Shown here: positions 24,012 to 29,106 of the stretch, one piece after another
How the letters are laid out: every line of letters begins with the position of its first letter
Numbering within the stretch: the stretch's first letter is position 1
Origin: Candidatus Latescibacter anaerobius SCGC AAA252-E07
GTDB lineage: Bacteria; Latescibacterota; Latescibacteria; Latescibacterales; Latescibacteraceae
Length of the DNA stretch: 29,106 nucleotides
Direction of reading: 5' to 3'
Assembly (NCBI GenBank): GCA_000403035.1
Contig: AQSL01000137.1
Location: 1 to 29,106 of the forward strand
Notes under the pieces: generated by a model
Databases searched by the model: none
What the model was told of the DNA's origin: nothing
What the model saw: the letters and a program-made list of their open reading frames with translations, nothing else
Program-made: the position numbers and the translations under genes

Positions 24012-24637
24012 CGTTTCTCCACTTTCTTTTTATTCGTAATACGTCTCAAACGGAAGTTGTCTTCACGTTCTCGTTCTTCAAGTGTACTCCTGATAAACCG
24101 TATTTCACTCCGGAGTCTGGGTATAAGCATTACTTCCAACGCATTGATTCTTCGTGTCGTTTTCTGAACTTCACGACCGAGTCTTTTGAGAGCAGCTTCG
24201 AGCGGTGCAATTTCAAATATAAGTCTGAGCACTTTCTCAAAACGGTCTCTCGTTTCATAAATCCGAAGACTTATGCTCTGGGAATGAATCTCATGAAAAC
24301 GGGTATCGAGTCCTTCTACTATATCTATCTTTGGAATTTCTACTCCCCAGCTCTTCTCCTTGCTGATTTCTATGCTCACTTTTTTGTCCCAGAGAAGAGC
24401 CGCAGATTCTAAATCACCAAAGCCATCGATTGCCCGCGCCGTGTTCAGGCAATGAAACGCCTGTACCATTTCACTGTGAAGCTGGTTTTGTTTTTCCATT
24501 AATGGTTTCACGAGTTCCATGAATTTGGACAGCAATACCTCGCGTTTATGTTTGAGGAGCTCGACTCCTTCACATGCTAAACCGTGCTGAGACTTCCGTG
24601 AAAGGAGATTCATCCTTGTGGGACTGATTTTTTCCAT
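24008..24637 (-). CDS. atpD: V/A-type ATPase subunit D
   Basis: This 209-residue protein is the central-stalk subunit D of a V/A-type ATPase. It couples rotation in the A3B3 head to the membrane ring. It has the expected two long coiled helices, with the conserved start ISPTRMNLLSRKSQ (residues 4-17), HKREVLLSKFMEL, and a late helix LGREVQKTTRRINALEVMLIPRL (about 154-176) followed by a basic tail. Its length is typical. The gene follows subunit B after 141 bases and overlaps the EIIA-type gene. No good ribosome binding site precedes ATG 24637. Confidence 0.92.
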   Translation of the reverse strand: MEKISPTRMNLLSRKSQHGLACEGVELLKHKREVLLSKFMELVKPLMEKQNQLHSEMVQAFHCLNTARAIDGFGDLESAALLWDKKVSIEISKEKSWGVEIPKIDIVEGLDTRFHEIHSQSISLRIYETRDRFEKVLRLIFEIAPLEAALKRLGREVQKTTRRINALEVMLIPRLRSEIRFIRSTLEEREREDNFRLRRITNKKKVEKR

Positions 24638-24778
24638 GTGTTGAACTGCTCAATTTCTTAAAGGTAATTATTCATATCGAAGTTTTACATATTTGCATTG
24701 ATTCTTTTTCTTTTCCGTACAGAAATTCACTCATTATTATTATCATAATGTATTTCAAGACTATAAGAATCATGCATT

Positions 24779-26188
24779 TTAAAAAAATGGCGTTGTAACA
24801 CCATCCTCCATTATTTCAGAGAAGTAACGGCTAATTAAATCTTTATTGATCCGTTTCAATTCTTCCTCGGGGAACATTTTTAACAGCGTCCATCCGAGAT
24901 TGAGCGTTTCTTCGATATCACGTGGACTCCTGCCCTGTCCAATGAGTTCCCGTTCAAATCGTTCGGCAAACTCGAGATATTTTTTATCTATATCGGTCAG
25001 GGATTCCTCTCCCATTATTGCCACGAGGCGGCGAATATCGATTCCCTCGGAATAGCAGGCATAGAGTTGATTGGAAAGCTCACGGTGATCCTCACGGGTT
25101 TTACCAGCTCCGATTCCGTTATTCATAAGCCGTGAAAGACTTGGTAAAACATCGATCGGCGGAAAAATGCCCTGACGGTGCAATCCGCGGGACAGAACTA
25201 TCTGCCCCTCGGTAATATAGCCGGTCAGGTCTGCAATTGGGTGGGTAATATCGTCATCAGGCATTGTCAGGATAGGAAGCATTGTAATACTTCCCTGCTG
25301 ACCGCGGAGACTCCCGGCACGCTCATATAATGAGGATAGATCGCTGTACATGTACCCCGGATACCCCCTTCTGCCGGGAATTTCCTCTCGTGCTGTCGCA
25401 ACCTCGCGCAGGGCCTCACAGTAGTTGGTCATATCTGACAGAACCACAAGGATATGCATGTTATGTTCGAAGGCGAAATACTCGGCTGTTGTCAGTGCGC
25501 ACCGTGGTGTAAGGATACGCTCAATTGTAGGATCGTCCGCCAGGTTCATAAACGAGATTACCTTGTTTTTGATACCGGTCCTTTCAAAATGATCTGCAAA
25601 AAACGAGGCTTCACGGCGGGTAATGCCCATTGCGGCAAAGATGACGACAAAGTTTTCCTCTTTCTCGCGAACTCTTGCTCCTTCAAGAACCTGCGCGGCT
25701 ATCTCGTTCGCAGGAAGCCCGGCACCGCTGAAAATAGGTAGCTTCTGCCCGCGAACAAGGGTATTGAATCCATCGATAGCTGAAACGCCGGTCATGATAA
25801 AATCTTCGGGACGTGACCGGGCGACCGGATTAATTGGAGAGCCAATAACCGGTAATCGTTTGTCAACCGCGACCGCTCCCATACCATCAATGGGACGTGC
25901 CGCACCGTCGAATATTCTTCCCACCATTTCTGTTGATACGCCGATTCTGGCTACTTCATCCTTGAGTCTTACACTGGTCTTTTTGACATCCATACCGACC
26001 GTGTTCTCAAAGATTTGAATGAGCACATGTTCTGTGCCAATCTCCAGAACCTGCCCGTTGCGGACCTCGCCTGTGGGAAGTGTAATTTCCACTATTGAGT
26101 TATAAGGAAAATCATCTACGTTATTGAGAAACAGCAGAGGTCCGGAAATGTAACTGATTGTCCGATATTCCTTTGTAGTAAAATTCAT
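24779..26188 (-). CDS. atpB: V/A-type ATPase subunit B (non-catalytic)
   Basis: This 469-residue regulatory subunit alternates with subunit A in the head of the ATPase. It lacks a true P-loop; the equivalent site reads SGAGLPANE (about 154-162). SLSRLMNNG (about 350-358) carries the arginine expected to reach into the neighbouring A subunit site. Other marks are YRTISYISGPLLFL at the N-terminus, GRIFDGAARPIDG and SDMTNYCEALRE. I start it at ATG 26188, which has AGGA seven to eight bases upstream. The frame is open to ATG 26224, which would add 12 residues without a ribosome binding site. It follows subunit A in the same operon. Confidence 0.94.
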   Translation of the reverse strand: MNFTTKEYRTISYISGPLLFLNNVDDFPYNSIVEITLPTGEVRNGQVLEIGTEHVLIQIFENTVGMDVKKTSVRLKDEVARIGVSTEMVGRIFDGAARPIDGMGAVAVDKRLPVIGSPINPVARSRPEDFIMTGVSAIDGFNTLVRGQKLPIFSGAGLPANEIAAQVLEGARVREKEENFVVIFAAMGITRREASFFADHFERTGIKNKVISFMNLADDPTIERILTPRCALTTAEYFAFEHNMHILVVLSDMTNYCEALREVATAREEIPGRRGYPGYMYSDLSSLYERAGSLRGQQGSITMLPILTMPDDDITHPIADLTGYITEGQIVLSRGLHRQGIFPPIDVLPSLSRLMNNGIGAGKTREDHRELSNQLYACYSEGIDIRRLVAIMGEESLTDIDKKYLEFAERFERELIGQGRSPRDIEETLNLGWTLLKMFPEEELKRINKDLISRYFSEIMEDGVTTPFF

Positions 26189-26269
26189 AATTTTTTCCTG
26201 ATTTATATATTCATCCCGGAACATGTTCCGGAAAAGGCAGTCTTATGATAGTACTTGAAATCCTTTGAA

Positions 26270-28009
26270 TCAAGCGAAATATTTTCCCATGCTATCATAG
26301 AACAACTCGAGTTTTTCCTCAAATTCCTCGTCCGGATAATTCTTCAGATCTGCCAGTTCCTCTCGCAGCGGCATTTCCAGAATATCATCGAGGCTTCCAC
26401 CATTCTCAAGCGAGTGGTTGATCTTTTCATAAAAACGTATATGCGCCTCGAGAAGTCCCAGCTGCTTCTTTGTTGAACACGAAGCATCCACTTCACTGAA
26501 AGCATTTTGCTGGAGAAAATCCTCCCTGAGCATCTTTCCCAGTTCCAGAGCAGCCCTATCCACGTCCTGCAGCGCATCGGGACCGACAAGCTGCACTACT
26601 TCCTGGAGTTCGGCATCACGCTGGAGAATTTTCAATGCCTCGCTGCGGTTGTTTCCCCAGTTCTCGTCAACATTCTTGTTGAACCAGCCGATAAGACGCT
26701 GATCATAAAGACTGAAGGAACGATTCCAGTTGATTGCCGGGAAATGACGGCGCTGCGCAAGAGAACTGTCAAGCGCCCAAACATCTCCGACTACCCTGAT
26801 AGATGACTGTGTTACCGGTTCGGAATAGTCACCTCCCGGTGGTGACACTGCTCCTACCACAGTGATGCTTCCGATCCGTTCTTCACTGTCGCCGATGACA
26901 GCGAGACCAGCACGTTCATAAAAATTTGATATGCGTGTGGGAAGGTAGGTCGGATAGCCTTCTTCCCCGGGCATCTCCTCGAGGCGCGAGGATATTTCAC
27001 GCATTGCTTCAGCCCATCTTGAAGTTGAATCAGCAAGAAGAAGCGTATGATACCCCATGTCACGGTAATACTCTGCGATGGTGATCCCCGTGTATACACT
27101 CGCCTCACGTGCCGCTACCGGCATATTGGAAGTATTGACCACAAGAATGGTTCGTTCGATCAGGGGACGTTTTGTTCTTGGATCCTCGAGTTCGGGGAAT
27201 TCCAGGAGGATGTCTGTCATTTCGTTTCCCCGTTCACCACAGCCGATATAGACAACTATATCGACCTGCGAGTGTTTTGCGAGCATCTGTTCGACAACCG
27301 TCTTGCCTGTTCCAAAACCTCCCGGCAGAATAGCGCTCCCCCCGAGCGCGAGCGGGAACAGTGTGTCAAAGATACGCTGACCGGTGATGAGCGGTGTGTC
27401 GGGATTGATTTTCCGCTTGACCGGACGTTCCTCCTTCACAGGCCACGTATGGCTCATACGAAGTTCAGTACCGTCTGAGAGCCTCCCTACCGCGTCCGTT
27501 ATTGTGAATAGTCCATGCTTGATATCCTTAAGGGTTCCGCTCACACCGTGGGGAATCATAATGCGGTGTAATATCTGTTCTGTTTCGTGAACCTCGCCAA
27601 TAATGTCACACGGTTTCAGCTCCGTTCCTGCTTGAACCGTTGGAGTAAACTCCCATTTTTTCTCAAGATCAAGGGGCGGAGCCTGAATGCCACGTCCGAT
27701 GAATTTCCCGCTTTTTTCAATCAGTATATTCAGGGGACGTTGAATACCATCGAAGATACTGCCCAGAAGTCCCGGACCGAGAGTAACTGAAAGTGGCGTC
27801 CGGCGGCTTGTAACCTGTTCACCGAGCCTTAACCCCGATGTGTCTTCATACACCTGTATAAATGCCTGATCGCCATTGAGGCGTATCACCTCTCCAGTAA
27901 GGTGGAGTTCTCCAACCTCCACAATATCAAACATACGGACTCCCGGTATATTTTCCGCCACAACGGTTGGTCCGCTGACTTTTACAATTTGTCCGGTTTC
28001 TTGTGCCAT
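26270..28009 (-). CDS. atpA: V/A-type ATPase subunit A (catalytic)
   Basis: This 579-residue catalytic subunit hydrolyses or makes ATP at the A3B3 head. The P-loop GGFGTGKT is at 230-237, followed by IGCGERGNEM with the catalytic-type Glu and the LLADSTSRWAEAMREIS Walker B region. The insert of about 90 residues that distinguishes V/A-type A subunits from F-type beta is present ahead of the P-loop (about 110-200). PGEEGYPTYL and AVSPPGGDYSEPV are further family marks. Length is normal. It lies between subunit F and subunit B. Whether it pumps protons or sodium cannot be judged, since the membrane ring subunit is outside the window. Confidence 0.96.
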   Translation of the reverse strand: MAQETGQIVKVSGPTVVAENIPGVRMFDIVEVGELHLTGEVIRLNGDQAFIQVYEDTSGLRLGEQVTSRRTPLSVTLGPGLLGSIFDGIQRPLNILIEKSGKFIGRGIQAPPLDLEKKWEFTPTVQAGTELKPCDIIGEVHETEQILHRIMIPHGVSGTLKDIKHGLFTITDAVGRLSDGTELRMSHTWPVKEERPVKRKINPDTPLITGQRIFDTLFPLALGGSAILPGGFGTGKTVVEQMLAKHSQVDIVVYIGCGERGNEMTDILLEFPELEDPRTKRPLIERTILVVNTSNMPVAAREASVYTGITIAEYYRDMGYHTLLLADSTSRWAEAMREISSRLEEMPGEEGYPTYLPTRISNFYERAGLAVIGDSEERIGSITVVGAVSPPGGDYSEPVTQSSIRVVGDVWALDSSLAQRRHFPAINWNRSFSLYDQRLIGWFNKNVDENWGNNRSEALKILQRDAELQEVVQLVGPDALQDVDRAALELGKMLREDFLQQNAFSEVDASCSTKKQLGLLEAHIRFYEKINHSLENGGSLDDILEMPLREELADLKNYPDEEFEEKLELFYDSMGKYFA

Positions 28010-28100
28010 ATTGAGTTTTTCTACCTATCGTTTTTATATGTTCAGAGTGTTTTTACTTGCTATCTAACATGAGTAGTACCTCTTTAGTACATAAAGACAG

Positions 28101-28439
28101 TTACTTCGAATCTTCGAAAAGCTTTATACGATATCCGATTGCGCGATGGATAATTCCTTCAAAAATTTCATCACGTTTATGGACATATTCCCATTTCGTA
28201 ATAATCGGGATGTTGACAACGAGCGGTATGGTGCTTTCATCGACTTTTTTCTGGAGTTTCGAGGGTAAATCTTTATTGAATGCCTCATCAACAAGAATAA
28301 TGCCGTTGTGAGCATCTTCAATCTCTTCGGCCAGAACAGTGTGAGCATCGTTGATACTTGCGACCTCACGTATCTGAATACCGGCATAGGTAAATCCGAT
28401 TCCCTGACCCCTCGGCACAATAGCAGTAATATTATACAT
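28101..28439 (-). CDS. atpF: V/A-type ATPase subunit F
   Basis: This 112-residue central-stalk subunit F has the usual small alpha/beta fold: an N-terminal strand with VPRGQGIGFTYAGI, then HNGIILVDEAFNKDLP and the strand PLVVNIPI. It is short and soluble, as expected. Its start overlaps the end of subunit C by eight bases (28432-28439), supporting translational coupling. Subunit A follows after 91 bases. Confidence 0.88.
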   Translation of the reverse strand: MYNITAIVPRGQGIGFTYAGIQIREVASINDAHTVLAEEIEDAHNGIILVDEAFNKDLPSKLQKKVDESTIPLVVNIPIITKWEYVHKRDEIFEGIIHRAIGYRIKLFEDSK

Positions 28440-29106
28440 AAATGAGTCCTTTTCGTATCTGACCCGTTCCTGCCCTGAACGCTATTCCGTTAATAATCGT
28501 CCGCAGGTTTGTCAATTCAATGAACTTACACCAGACATAACCGAGGAAAACGCCTATCCCGAACGGATGAAATCTTTTGTAAAACTGGGTTTTCCGTATG
28601 AATACCTCTTCAAAAAAACGTTCCATTTCATGGAGAAATCCGGTCTCTGCATAATATATGATTCCCTTCTCCACTGCTGCATGGAATGCTGTAGACTCAA
28701 TCATCTCGAATGCCTCATCAAGAGCCTTTGCCCCGGATATTTCATAGAGAAGCTGGGTAGCGATGTTACCTCCATGGGTAAAAATATCACCATTATCCTG
28801 AACCGGTTTCTCTCCTTCCCAGACAAATTTAAGGGCAGAGATGATATTTTTCATATCAATTTCAAGACGGAAAATGTCCTTGATGATTTTCATATTAGCA
28901 TCTTTTTGATCAAGGAATTTCAAGATATTATAGTAGAAATTCAGTTCCACACGATTTATGAGATGCAATACAGGTTCATGCTCAGTTGTTTCTCTCAGCG
29001 CTCTGTTGAGCGCCTCAGCCCCGATTGGATAACGAGTTGACAGAATATGAGCCATTGCTTGCAGATCGGGTGCATTGAGCAGTATTGAAAGTATATCGCG
29101 GTCAAG
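28432..29106 (-). CDS. atpC: V/A-type ATPase subunit C (5' part beyond window)
   Basis: This is the C-terminal part (224 residues visible) of the subunit C/AC39 family, which caps the membrane ring and joins it to the central stalk. The frame stays open to the window edge, reading LDRDILSILLNAPDLQAMAH. Family members are about 320-350 residues, so the true start should lie beyond base 29106; the ATG at 29055 is internal. Helical family features include MERFFEEVFIRK and the C-terminal GVFLGYVWCKFIELTNLRTI, close to the conserved W-x-K/E-x-E-x-x-N-L-R ending. The C-F-A-B-D order matches bacterial V/A operons, in which E and the membrane subunits would be expected upstream, outside the window. 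Confidence 0.9.
   Translation of the reverse strand, partial: LDRDILSILLNAPDLQAMAHILSTRYPIGAEALNRALRETTEHEPVLHLINRVELNFYYNILKFLDQKDANMKIIKDIFRLEIDMKNIISALKFVWEGEKPVQDNGDIFTHGGNIATQLLYEISGAKALDEAFEMIESTAFHAAVEKGIIYYAETGFLHEMERFFEEVFIRKTQFYKRFHPFGIGVFLGYVWCKFIELTNLRTIINGIAFRAGTGQIRKGLIYV

Noticed and set aside
29039..29055. ATG 29055 as the start of ATPase subunit C
   Set aside because: The frame continues open to the window edge with family-like sequence, and the resulting protein would be far shorter than the family norm.

Overview
The window is one AT-rich bacterial chromosome segment, roughly 40% GC by eye. It most resembles the FCB superphylum outside classical Bacteroidetes (Latescibacteria, KSB1, Zixibacteria or Marinimicrobia-like lineages). 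Three things point there: a secreted lyase ending in a type IX-style sorting domain (motif YPNPFN), a PorV/UPF0164-type outer-membrane protein, and outer-membrane barrels together with a V/A-type ATPase. The lineage is an inference; no rRNA or other marker gene is present. No tRNA, rRNA, CRISPR array or intact transposase was seen.

Left part, + strand. 1-580 is an AT-rich intergenic region with a near-consensus promoter and a foldable leader. It precedes three genes in a row (581-6328): a secreted discoidin/FlgD-Ig protein, a PorV-like protein and a large outer-membrane-type protein that may be C-terminally truncated. After a terminator-like hairpin and a repeat element come a secreted transglutaminase-like protein and a small zinc-ribbon protein (6959-9131), closed by a strong terminator.

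Middle. On the - strand, a lone BlaI-type repressor with an apparently self-overlapping promoter lies upstream of an exported ADP-ribosylglycohydrolase-family protein. On the + strand is a 1116-residue secreted heparinase II/III-type lyase with Ig, FN3 and sorting domains. Then on the - strand come a cyclic-nucleotide-binding protein, a flippase-like membrane protein (UPF0104/LPG_synthase_TM) and a GmhA-like sugar-phosphate isomerase.

Right part. A stand-alone CheY-like receiver (+) converges on a three-gene - strand operon: YaiO-like barrel, HEAT-repeat membrane protein and family 2 glycosyltransferase. This has the parts of a compact polysaccharide synthesis and export locus. The last 5.5 kb, on the - strand, is a V/A-type ATPase operon (C, F, A, B, D; C runs off the window) that ends unusually with a PTS EIIA-type protein overlapping subunit D by an ATGA.

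The most notable non-coding feature is a family of about 150-bp three-hairpin repeats found only between genes, in both orientations, in five or six full or partial copies. A second 51-bp repeat module is associated with two of them. The genes suggest a Gram-negative cell that invests in surface proteins, polysaccharide degradation and exopolysaccharide.
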